Shown here: positions 1 to 5,788 of the stretch, piece by piece | Numbering within the stretch: position 1 is the first letter of the stretch | Layout: each line of letters opens with the position of its first letter | Origin: DASYAE01 sp036501535 | Lineage (GTDB): Bacteria > Actinomycetota > Actinomycetes > Streptomycetales > Catenulisporaceae | Length of the DNA stretch: 5,822 nucleotides | Direction of reading: 5' to 3' | Assembly (NCBI GenBank): GCA_036501535.1 | Contig: DASYAE010000244.1 | Coordinates: 1 to 5,822, forward strand | The notes under the pieces: generated by a model | The model's database searches: none | Told to the model about the DNA's origin: nothing | Seen by the model: the letters and a program-made list of their open reading frames with translations, nothing else | Program-made: the position numbers and the translations under genes

Positions 1-241
1 CATCGTGATCAAGCTGAAACCCTCGACCAACAAACTAGCTGAGACCCAATCAAACTGGATCTATCTTTAGGGCAGTGGGGCGGGCGGGGGTGTTGCTGCC
101 AGCGTCGCCGCACGATATCGCCGCTCCCGATGATCGTCTCCGGCGGCCCCCACCGGCGCAACAGCTCTCCGGGAGCACGCCACCGCGCGCAAGTCGGCGC
201 GGGGTTCGGATCGCCGGCGGCCGGACCGGCGCCGGAAATGC
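1..241. other. Non-coding left flank, A+T-rich edge
   Basis: I see no supportable gene here. Positions 1-70 are clearly richer in A+T than the rest of the window, which usually marks a promoter or gene boundary in an actinomycete. The first three bases read ATG on the minus strand, so a minus-strand gene could start at position 3 and continue outside the window, with this stretch as its promoter; no convincing Shine-Dalgarno sequence precedes it. Alternatively, a plus-strand reading frame open from position 2 to a TAG at 68-70 could be the tail of a gene entering from the left. The sequence does not decide between these. Positions 71-241 are G+C-rich, with CCGG-type short palindromes and open frames lacking ribosome binding sites. 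Confidence 0.4.
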
Positions 242-301
242 CGGACGGCCCCACCGCCGCACTCGGTAGGGCCGTCCGATCCCGCTGAGGTGCGGCGGGA
301 T
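242..301 (-). terminator. Tandem hairpins downstream of gabT
   Basis: Two hairpins abut with no spacer. Read on the minus strand after the gabT stop, the first is 301-279, a perfect 7-bp stem (ATCCCGC/GCGGGAT) with a 9-nt loop, beginning 25 nt past the stop. The second is 278-242, a perfect 10-bp stem (CGGACGGCCC/GGGCCGTCCG) continuing, after a single C-A mismatch at 252/268, with four more pairs (253-256 with 264-267) around a 7-nt loop. Neither is followed by a T tract, which is common for actinobacterial terminators. Position and stem strength support termination of gabT transcription; the stems also fold on the plus strand, so they could work in both directions. Confidence 0.55.
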
Positions 302-326
302 GCGACAGAAAGCTTTAAGGGGGCCG

Positions 327-1694
327 TCAGCCGCGGGCGACGTCCTCGAAGGCGCGCTCGAGGATGTCGAGGCCCTGGTTCAGCAGGTCGTCGCCGATCA
401 CCAGGGGCGGCAGGAGGCGCAGCACGTTGCTGTAGGTACCGCAGGTCAGCACGATAAGGCCGGCCCGGTGGCACGCCGCGGCGACGCGTCCGGTGAAGGC
501 CGCGGCCGGGTCCTTGGTGCCCGGCTCGACCAGCTCCAGCGCGATCATCGCGCCGCGGCCGCGGACCTCGCCGATCTGCGGGTACTCCGCGGCCAGCTTG
601 GTCAGCCGGGGGATCATCGCGTCGCCGATGTGGCGGGCCCGTGCCGGGAGGTCGAGCGCCCGCATGGTGTCGATCGCGCCCAGCGCCGCGGCGCAGGCCA
701 CCGGGTTGCCGCCGTAGGTGCCGCCGAGGCCGCCGGAGTGCGCCGCGTCCATGATCTCGGACCGGCCGGTGACCCCGGCCAGCGGCAGCCCGCCGGCCAG
801 GCCCTTGGCTGTGGTGACCAGGTCCGGCACGACGCCCTCGTGGTCGCAGGCGAACCAGTCGCCGGAGCGGCAGAACCCGGACTGGATCTCGTCCGCCACG
901 AACACGATCCCGTGCTCCCGGCAGAACTCGGCGATCCGCGGCAGGAAGCCCTCCGGCGGCACCACGAAGCCGCCCTCGCCCTGGATCGGCTCGATCACCA
1001 CCGCGGCCGTGTTGTGCGCGCCGACCTGCTTCTCGATCAGCGCGATCGCCTGTTCGGCGGCCTCGGCGGCGCAGTTCTCCGGGCCGGTCGGCCAGCGGAA
1101 CGGGTACGCCATCGGCACCCGGTAGACCTCCGGCGCGAACGGGCCGAAGCCGTCCTTGTACGGCTGGTTCTTCGCGGTCAGCGCCATCGTCAGGTTGGTC
1201 CGGCCGTGGTATCCGTGGTCGAACACCACCACGGCCTGGCGCTTGGTGTAGGAGCGGGCGATCTTGACCGCGTTCTCCACCGCCTCGGCGCCCGAGTTGA
1301 ACAGGGCCGACTTCTTCGGATGGTCGCCCGGGGTCAGCTCGTTGAGTGCTTCGCAGACCGCGACATATGACTCGTACGGCGTAACCATGAAGCAGGTGTG
1401 GGTGAACCGCTGCACCTGTTCGACCGCCAGGTTCACCACCGCCTGGGCGCTGTTGCCCACCGAGGTCACCGCGATGCCCGAGCCGAAGTCGATCAGCGAG
1501 TTGTCGTCCACGTCGACCACCACGCCGCCCCCGGCGCGATCGACGAACACCGGCAGCGTGGTCGACACGCCCTGCGCGACCACCGCGTTGCGGCGGGCGA
1601 ACAGCTCGCGCGACTTGGGGCCGGGGATCTCGGTCACCAAGCGCAGTTCCTGCGGTACCGACGGGCCACCGACGGTACGGGAGGGGAGGGTCAT
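327..1694 (-). CDS. gabT: 4-aminobutyrate aminotransferase (GABA transaminase)
   Basis: A 455-residue cytosolic class III aminotransferase that uses pyridoxal phosphate (PLP) to move the amino group of GABA to 2-oxoglutarate, giving succinate semialdehyde and glutamate. The PLP site is intact: SGAEA (134-138) for the phosphate, HGYHGRT (160-166), D268 in VADEIQSGF, and the Schiff-base lysine K297 in TTAKGLAGG, 29 residues after D268 as in E. coli GabT. T326 in GGTYGGNP is the expected phosphate contact from the partner subunit. E240 in EPIQGEGGF and R426 in NVLRLLPPL match the Glu/Arg switch pair of GABA transaminases that handles the two substrates. The ATG at 1694 is preceded by AAGGAG (1704-1709) with 9 nt spacing. 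The gene is divergent from the ATPase and followed by tandem hairpins. A related omega-aminotransferase activity (for example on 5-aminovalerate) cannot be excluded. Confidence 0.95.
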   Translation of the reverse strand: MTLPSRTVGGPSVPQELRLVTEIPGPKSRELFARRNAVVAQGVSTTLPVFVDRAGGGVVVDVDDNSLIDFGSGIAVTSVGNSAQAVVNLAVEQVQRFTHTCFMVTPYESYVAVCEALNELTPGDHPKKSALFNSGAEAVENAVKIARSYTKRQAVVVFDHGYHGRTNLTMALTAKNQPYKDGFGPFAPEVYRVPMAYPFRWPTGPENCAAEAAEQAIALIEKQVGAHNTAAVVIEPIQGEGGFVVPPEGFLPRIAEFCREHGIVFVADEIQSGFCRSGDWFACDHEGVVPDLVTTAKGLAGGLPLAGVTGRSEIMDAAHSGGLGGTYGGNPVACAAALGAIDTMRALDLPARARHIGDAMIPRLTKLAAEYPQIGEVRGRGAMIALELVEPGTKDPAAAFTGRVAAACHRAGLIVLTCGTYSNVLRLLPPLVIGDDLLNQGLDILERAFEDVARG

Positions 1695-1747
1695 CGCCGG
1701 GCGCTCCTTAAGAGAGGCGTAGAGACGGCGGTCGGGGTGCGGCTTCG

Positions 1748-1776
1748 ACGTTAGCCGACCAACCGGCACCTGGCAC
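1748..1776 (-). promoter_or_regulatory. Weak promoter candidate for gabT
   Basis: On the minus strand GTGCCA (1776-1771) and TAACGT (1753-1748) are separated by 17 nt. They match the -35 and -10 consensus at 4/6 and 3/6 positions. Transcription from here would start near 1741 and give a leader of about 45 nt carrying the AAGGAG ribosome binding site. The -35 box lies inside the GGCACCT tandem repeat. The match is weak, and in G+C-rich DNA such pairs arise by chance. Confidence 0.25.
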
Positions 1777-1782
1777 CTGGCA
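1765..1782. repeat. Tandem heptamer GGCACCT in gabT upstream region
   Basis: GGCACCT occurs twice back to back (1765-1771 and 1772-1778) and is followed by a partial third copy, GGCA. On the gabT strand the units read AGGTGCC. They overlap the candidate -35 box, a position where a regulator bound to direct repeats could act. No known regulator site is recognised. Confidence 0.6.
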
Positions 1783-1803
1783 GCCCGTCGGACCTTTCGG
1801 GTG

Positions 1804-1816
1804 GTTGCCTGGCAAC
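1804..1816. promoter_or_regulatory. Perfect palindrome, possible operator
   Basis: GTTGCC-T-GGCAAC is a perfect inverted repeat with 6-nt arms around a single central T. It lies between the two divergent genes, about 60 nt upstream of the predicted gabT start of transcription and about 70 nt upstream of the candidate plus-strand start. Its size and symmetry fit a dimeric repressor or activator site. The arms do not extend beyond six bases, and no cognate regulator gene is in the window. Confidence 0.3.
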
Positions 1817-1876
1817 GTGTCGTGCGGGCCGGGGGCGCAGTGTCCGGTGGTGTCTGGCCCAGAGCCGCGCTGCCGT

Positions 1877-1882
1877 TACCAT
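1877..1882 (+). promoter_or_regulatory. Candidate -10 box for the plus-strand transcript
   Basis: TACCAT fits the actinobacterial TAnnnT pattern and matches TATAAT at 4/6 positions. No good -35 hexamer lies 16-19 nt upstream. A transcript starting 6 nt after this box would begin exactly at the GTG at 1888, the geometry expected for a leaderless mRNA. Confidence 0.25.
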
Positions 1883-1887
1883 TCGCA

Positions 1888-1950
1888 GTGGAGAGCGTGG
1901 AGAACACAGAGCACGCAGCAGAGCACGCACACGAGTCGGACGAGTCGTAG
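1888..1950 (+). CDS. Possible leaderless 20-residue upstream peptide
   Basis: A short frame opens with GTG at 1888 and closes with TAG at 1948-1950, 38 nt before the ATPase start codon. The predicted peptide is strongly acidic and histidine-rich, containing TEHAAEHAHESDES. There is no ribosome binding site, but a TACCAT -10 candidate ends 5 nt before the GTG, so the transcript could begin with the start codon. If real, it might be a leader peptide influencing the downstream ATPase gene. The repetitive sequence and small size mean it could equally be untranslated 5' leader. Confidence 0.2.
   Translation: MESVENTEHAAEHAHESDES
1907..1947 (+). repeat. Two short direct repeats in the ATPase 5' leader
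   Basis: CAGAGCACGCA occurs at 1907-1917 and 1919-1929 (11 nt, period 12). It is followed by CGAGTCG at 1932-1938 and 1941-1947 (7 nt, period 9). Both periods are multiples of three, so the repeats stay in phase within the possible short peptide frame and give repeated AEHA and ESDES-like residues. Confidence 0.6.
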
Positions 1951-1970
1951 CGCGAGGCCCGCCTCGGCGC

Positions 1971-1975
1971 GGAGG
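1971..1975 (+). promoter_or_regulatory. Ribosome binding site candidate for the ATPase gene
   Basis: GGAGG is the best Shine-Dalgarno match upstream of the GTG at 1989, but its 13-nt spacing is long. A second purine run, GAGGG at 1980-1984, sits only 4 nt from the GTG. An ATG at 1978 is out of frame with the ATPase. No in-frame ATG, GTG or TTG precedes 1989 back to about 1875, so 1989 is the earliest usable start. A later start at M46 would still keep the DUF2510 motif. Confidence 0.45.
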
Positions 1976-1988
1976 GGATGAGGGCCCA

Positions 1989-4145
1989 GTGGCGAGACAG
2001 CGCGGGGCGGCCCGGCCGAAGCAGTCCTCGCTTTCGCCGCTGCCCGCCCAGCCGACCGGGCCCGACGAGAGGCCGGCGATCGATCCGAGCGCCGTGTTCC
2101 CCTCCTCCGCGCAGGGCCACGGGATGCGTCCGGGCTGGTACCCCTGCCCCAGCGGCGCGGCGCAGCTGCGCTACTTCAACGGCTCCAAGTGGACCGACGA
2201 GGTGCGGCCCGACCTGCTCGGCTGGGTGCACGGCCGGCGGATCCTCGACATGCCGGGCCTGTTCGCGTTCGGCCGCGGCACCGGCGAGGAGGCCCAGGGC
2301 CGCCGCACGCTGACGACGCGCCAGTGGCGCAAGCTGCGCAATTCCCTGATCGCGCTGCCGATTCTCTACCTCGTCCTGCTCATTCCGGTGGGCCTGTTCG
2401 CGAGCGTGATCGGTATTCCGTCCGGACCCGTCCGGGTGGTCTATCCGCTGCTCATCTGCGTCGGCTGCGGCTATTACGGCGATTGGCTCGGCGCGTACCG
2501 CCATCTGAGGGACCGTTACTTCGCGCCGCCACGCACGGTCACCGTCGCGCCGGTGGCGCGCCCCGACCTGTGGGCCGAACTGCGCTCGGCCGGCTACGAA
2601 ACCGCCGCGCGCCGCCTCGACGAAGAGGTGGACGGCGGGCAGCTGACCGACGTGGACTACGTGCGGGTCGCCCGCGTGGTCAAGCAGTCCGCCCGGTCCG
2701 GCTCGCCCGAGCGGCTGCGCCCGGTGGCGCTGCAGATCGAGGAGCACGGCGGCGCCGCCTTCGTGCACGCCTCGCAGCAGCGCGACCTGCCGGTGCCCCG
2801 GCTGGTCCAGCACGACCTGATCACCGGTCAGGCCCGGCTCGGCATCGCCGCGGACACCGCCCGCAACCCGGCCGGCTACCAGCGCCGCTGGTTCGCCCTC
2901 GACACCGAGGTGCTGCGCACCTCGATGCTGGTGATCGGCCCGGCCGGGGCCGGCAAGACCCGCTCCTTCGCCCGGCCGATCATCGAGATGCTCGGCCTGC
3001 AGACGCTGGTCGGCCTGGCCTCGGTGGTGGTGATCGACCCGAGCGGGTCGGCCTTCGGCCCCGAGGTGCTGCCCGGCTTCTTCGACGTCGACATCGACCC
3101 GACCCGGCCCGCGCCGCGCCGCGCCGCCGCCGACTCTGCGTCTGCCGACGCTGCGTCTCCCGAGTCTGGGTCCGCCGAGCCGGAAGCGGGCTGGGGCTTC
3201 GACCTGTTCGGCGGCGCCACCACCCCGGACGAGGCGGCCGACCGGCTGGCCGGCGCACTGCTGCCGCCGGAGACGGCGCGCGACGACCCGACGGCCGACT
3301 CGGCCGCGCGCAACACCCTCTACACCGTCATCTCGGGTTTCCACCAGCGGGAGAACCGATACCCGACGTTGCGCGAGCTCATCGACGCGGCGCTGCGGGA
3401 CAGCTCGGTGACGCTCCTGAACGAGCGGCTTCGACTGCTCGACCGGCCGGCCCTGATCGACCTGTTCGACGGGCGCGCGCGGCGATTCTCCATGCGCGCC
3501 ATCAACAAGCCGACCCGAGTGCGTATCGCGCTGCCGGAAGGTAGCTCGCCGCAGGCCGCCCGGATCATGGCGCGGCTGGCCATCGCCCAGTTCGTCCAGG
3601 TGGTCGCCGCTCCGGACGCCGACCGCAGCGTCTTCAAGGGCCTGGTCGTGGACGAGGCCGGCCGGTTCGTGGACGAGTACGTGGTGCAGGGCCTGCAGCG
3701 GGCCCGCGCGTCCAACGCCGGGATAGTGCTGCTGGCCCAGTCGATGGGGCAGTTCCCCGAGCATCTGCGCTCGGCGGTGTTCACCGGCACCGGCTGCAAG
3801 GCGGTGTTCGCCGGGGTCGAGCCGCAGGACGCGCGCTACTTCGCGGAGTACTGGGGCACCGTCTGGGCGGCGCAGACCACTGTCACCACCGGCGCGTCGA
3901 ACCGCGCCGACACCGGCCACAGCGCCGCGCCCGGCGAGAAGCGGCGCGCCAAGCCGCTGGTGCAGGCGCTGACCGGCAACACCTCGGTCGAGCAGTACCG
4001 GTCGGTGGCCACGCAGGCGGTGGAGCGGCCGGTCTGGTCGCTCTCGGAGATCATCAACGACGTGCCGACCGGGCACGCCCTGGTCTCGCTGGCGACGCCG
4101 GACGGCCTGCGCACTCCTCCGGTGCTGGTCAACCTGCGCGCCTGA
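1989..4145 (+). CDS. Membrane-anchored VirD4/TraG-like P-loop ATPase with DUF2510 domain
   Basis: A 718-residue protein of unknown role. Order of parts: a Pro/Ser/Ala-rich leader (1-45); a DUF2510-type module (about 48-73, PGWYPCPSG...RYFNGSKWTDEV); two hydrophobic helices (about 119-141 and 148-165); a linker region to about 300; then an ATPase core with Walker A GPAGAGKT (317-324), a VirD4-like VVIDPSGSAF strand (347-356), Walker B GLVVDEAG (551-558), and a late IVLLAQSMGQFPE segment (579-590) like the sensor region of TraG/TraD proteins. These features suggest an inner-membrane ATPase with a cytoplasmic motor, related to type IV coupling proteins and the wider FtsK/HerA group. DUF2510 usually reads WYPDPSG; here Cys53 replaces the Asp. 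A low-complexity insertion (about 373-400) interrupts the core. No relaxase or secretion gene lies beside it, so DNA transfer is not supported; it may have a housekeeping or envelope role. The family assignment is fairly sure, the function unknown. Confidence 0.88.
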   Translation: MARQRGAARPKQSSLSPLPAQPTGPDERPAIDPSAVFPSSAQGHGMRPGWYPCPSGAAQLRYFNGSKWTDEVRPDLLGWVHGRRILDMPGLFAFGRGTGEEAQGRRTLTTRQWRKLRNSLIALPILYLVLLIPVGLFASVIGIPSGPVRVVYPLLICVGCGYYGDWLGAYRHLRDRYFAPPRTVTVAPVARPDLWAELRSAGYETAARRLDEEVDGGQLTDVDYVRVARVVKQSARSGSPERLRPVALQIEEHGGAAFVHASQQRDLPVPRLVQHDLITGQARLGIAADTARNPAGYQRRWFALDTEVLRTSMLVIGPAGAGKTRSFARPIIEMLGLQTLVGLASVVVIDPSGSAFGPEVLPGFFDVDIDPTRPAPRRAAADSASADAASPESGSAEPEAGWGFDLFGGATTPDEAADRLAGALLPPETARDDPTADSAARNTLYTVISGFHQRENRYPTLRELIDAALRDSSVTLLNERLRLLDRPALIDLFDGRARRFSMRAINKPTRVRIALPEGSSPQAARIMARLAIAQFVQVVAAPDADRSVFKGLVVDEAGRFVDEYVVQGLQRARASNAGIVLLAQSMGQFPEHLRSAVFTGTGCKAVFAGVEPQDARYFAEYWGTVWAAQTTVTTGASNRADTGHSAAPGEKRRAKPLVQALTGNTSVEQYRSVATQAVERPVWSLSEIINDVPTGHALVSLATPDGLRTPPVLVNLRA
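3132..3176 (+). repeat. In-frame 15-nt minisatellite inside the ATPase gene
   Basis: Three imperfect 15-nt units encode DSASA, DAASP and ESGSA (residues 382-396). They sit in a low-complexity Ala/Ser/Pro/acidic stretch between the VirD4-like IDPSG strand and the next conserved segment. The units use TCT for serine four times and GCT once, T-ending codons that are otherwise scarce in this gene. This fits a locally expanded, probably disordered surface loop. Confidence 0.7.
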
Positions 4146-4147
4146 CT

Positions 4148-4177
4148 GCTGTATCTGATTCTGATGCTGTACCTGAT
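4148..4177 (+). repeat. Hexamer-like repeat just after the ATPase stop
   Basis: GCTGTATCTGAT (4148-4159) and GCTGTACCTGAT (4166-4177) match at 11 of 12 positions with an 18-nt period, separated by another TCTGAT. The array reads as hexamers: GCTGTA, TCTGAT, TCTGAT, GCTGTA, CCTGAT. It begins 2 nt after the stop codon and is lower in G+C than its surroundings. No function is recognised. Confidence 0.6.
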
Positions 4178-4200
4178 GCAGTGTCAGGTCGGACACCGCA
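4177..4200 (+). terminator. Terminator-like hairpin after the ATPase gene
   Basis: TGC-A-GTGTC (4177-4185) pairs with GACAC-C-GCA (4192-4200): eight base pairs with one A-C mismatch and a 6-nt loop. It begins 31 nt past the ATPase stop. Only three T residues follow, in GGTTT. It is a moderate intrinsic-terminator candidate that would separate ATPase transcription from the aldehyde dehydrogenase gene. Confidence 0.4.
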
Positions 4201-4253
4201 GTCCGGTTTGGCAGCATGGAGGCGGAGCCCGGTTTCCGGCTGCAGGGTGTAGG

Positions 4254-4282
4254 GCGACGCGTCGGCGCGCCGGACTTACCCT
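4254..4282 (+). promoter_or_regulatory. Weak promoter candidate for the aldehyde dehydrogenase
   Basis: GCGACG (4254-4259) and TACCCT (4277-4282) are 17 nt apart. Each matches its consensus hexamer at 3/6 positions. Transcription would begin near 4289, leaving a leader of roughly 40 nt with the AGGA ribosome binding site. A separate promoter is plausible because the gap to the ATPase gene is 182 nt with a hairpin between them, but the sequence match is poor. Confidence 0.2.
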
Positions 4283-4327
4283 TGATCAGAGCCGATAGCA
4301 GCGATTCCAGCAAGTGAGGACACGCCG

Positions 4328-5788
4328 TTGAGCACGTACGAAGCCGCCGCCGGTCCGCGCCCGTTCTGGCTCGCCGGAACCGCGGTGACCGGGCCGGAAT
4401 CCCTCAAGGTGACCAATCCCTACAACGGCGACCTGGTGGCCCGGGTGTCCGTGCCGGACGACGAGCAGGTCGAGCAGGCCGTCATCGCGGCCGCCGAGGC
4501 GGCCCGGACCACTGCGGCGCTGCCCGCCCACGTGCGCGCCGCCGCCCTCGAACACGTCTCTCGCCGGCTCGCCGAGCGGATCGACGAGATCACCGCGCTG
4601 ATCACGGCGGAGAACGGCAAGCCGGCCAAGTGGGCCAGGGCCGAGGCCGGCCGCGCGGTCTCGGTCTTCCGCTGGGCCGCCGAGGAGGCGCGCCGGTTCA
4701 ACGGCGAGATGCAGCGGCTCGACACCGATTCGGCCGCCACCGGCCGCACCGCGATCGTGCGCCGCTTCTCCCGCGGCCCGGTGCTCGGCATCGCGCCGTT
4801 CAACTTCCCGCTCAACCTGGTGGCGCACAAGGTCGCCCCGGCCATCGCGGTCGGCTCGCCGATCATCCTCAAGCCGGCCCCCGGCACGCCGCTGTCCGCG
4901 CTGCTGCTCGGCGACATCCTAGCCGAGACCGACCTGCCGCCCGGCTCCTGGTCGGTGCTCCCGGTGCCCAACGACCGGATGTCCGCGCTGACCGCCGACC
5001 CGCGGCTGCCGGTGATCTCCTTCACCGGCTCCGGCCCGGTCGGCGCGATGATCGAGGAGGCCGCCCCGCACAAGCACGTCACGCTGGAGCTCGGCGGCAA
5101 TGCGGCGGCCGTGGTGCTGGCCGACTACGCCACCGAGGAGCAGCTGGACTGGGCCGCCACCCGGATCGCCGCCTTCTCCAACTACCAGGGCGGGCAGTCC
5201 TGCATCGCGGTGCAGCGCGTCGTGGTCGACCGCGCGGTGCACGACCGGCTGCTGGCCAAGCTGGTTGACGCGGTGGCGGCGCAGCGCACCGGCGACCCGG
5301 GCGACCCGGCCACCGATGTCGGCCCGCTGATCAACGAGGCGGCCGCGCGGCGCGTGGAGGCCTGGGTGGACGAGGCCGTGGCCGGCGGGGCGAAGGTCCT
5401 GACCGGCGGCCGGCGGGACGGCACCGCCTACGCGCCGACCGTGCTGGTCGACGCGCCCAAGGACGCGAAGGTCGTGCGCGAGGAGGTCTTCGGGCCGGTC
5501 CTGGTGGTCCAGCCGGTGGACGGCACGGACGAGGCCTTCGCCGCGGTCAACGACTCGGACTTCGGCCTTCAGGTGGGCGTGTTCACCGACGACCTGAAGG
5601 CGGCCTTCCGGGCCCACCGCGAGCTCGAGGTCGGCGGCGTCATCATCGGCGACGCCCCGAGCTATCGCGCGGATCAGATGCCGTACGGCGGCGCCAAGGG
5701 CTCCGGCGTGGGGCGCGAGGGCGTCCGATACGCGATGGAGGACTACACGTACGAGCGCGTGCTCGTGCTGACGGGCATCGATCTCTGA
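4328..5788 (+). CDS. NAD(P)-dependent aldehyde dehydrogenase, lactaldehyde-dehydrogenase-like
   Basis: A complete 486-residue cytosolic aldehyde dehydrogenase that oxidises an aldehyde to a carboxylic acid with NAD(P)+. Visible landmarks: N159 in APFNFPLNL (oxyanion Asn), K182 in LKPAPGTP and GSGPVG (234-239) for the cofactor, the general base E254 in LELGGN, the nucleophile C292 in GGQSCIAVQR, and E386 in EEVFGPV. The PFNFPLNLVAHKVAPA motif recalls the lactaldehyde-dehydrogenase-like branch, whereas GabD-type succinate-semialdehyde dehydrogenases normally carry PWNFP and FRNAGQ(T/V)C; the Arg of that motif is Tyr286 here. The nearby gabT makes succinate semialdehyde, so that substrate remains possible, but an aminoaldehyde or another aldehyde is equally likely. 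The start is TTG, supported by GTGAGGA (4314-4320) with 7 nt spacing and an N-terminus of normal length for the family. The enzyme class is certain; the substrate is not. Confidence 0.94.
   Translation: MSTYEAAAGPRPFWLAGTAVTGPESLKVTNPYNGDLVARVSVPDDEQVEQAVIAAAEAARTTAALPAHVRAAALEHVSRRLAERIDEITALITAENGKPAKWARAEAGRAVSVFRWAAEEARRFNGEMQRLDTDSAATGRTAIVRRFSRGPVLGIAPFNFPLNLVAHKVAPAIAVGSPIILKPAPGTPLSALLLGDILAETDLPPGSWSVLPVPNDRMSALTADPRLPVISFTGSGPVGAMIEEAAPHKHVTLELGGNAAAVVLADYATEEQLDWAATRIAAFSNYQGGQSCIAVQRVVVDRAVHDRLLAKLVDAVAAQRTGDPGDPATDVGPLINEAAARRVEAWVDEAVAGGAKVLTGGRRDGTAYAPTVLVDAPKDAKVVREEVFGPVLVVQPVDGTDEAFAAVNDSDFGLQVGVFTDDLKAAFRAHRELEVGGVIIGDAPSYRADQMPYGGAKGSGVGREGVRYAMEDYTYERVLVLTGIDL

Noticed and set aside
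9..254. An 81-codon minus-strand frame in the left flank, with a protein-like middle part (GELLRRWGPPETIIGSGD).
   Set aside because: Its GTG start lies inside the terminator-like hairpin, it has no ribosome binding site, and the codon bias falls away in its second half.
300..1370. A 356-codon plus-strand open frame opposite gabT.
   Set aside because: It is the mirror of a clear gabT gene, its translation is Arg/Ala/His-rich without recognisable motifs, and it has no convincing ribosome binding site.
2189..3544. A 451-codon plus-strand frame inside the ATPase gene.
   Set aside because: It overlaps a gene with clear Walker motifs in another frame, and its Arg/Pro/Ala-rich translation is typical of an out-of-frame shadow.
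4226..4241. A short hairpin (AGCCCGG/CCGGCT) in the second intergenic region.
   Set aside because: The stem needs a bulge, has a 3-nt loop and few pairs; such structures are expected by chance in this composition.
4164..4298. A 44-codon plus-strand frame between the ATPase and aldehyde dehydrogenase genes.
   Set aside because: It starts inside the hexamer repeat, lacks a ribosome binding site, and has codon use unlike its neighbours.
327..4313. A continuous minus-strand open frame of more than 1,300 codons running antisense to the whole ATPase gene and into gabT.
   Set aside because: Stop codons are rare in G+C-rich DNA. The part upstream of the gabT ATG at 1694 is Arg/Gly-rich, low-complexity translation with no domain, and the gabT start has a strong ribosome binding site at the expected distance.
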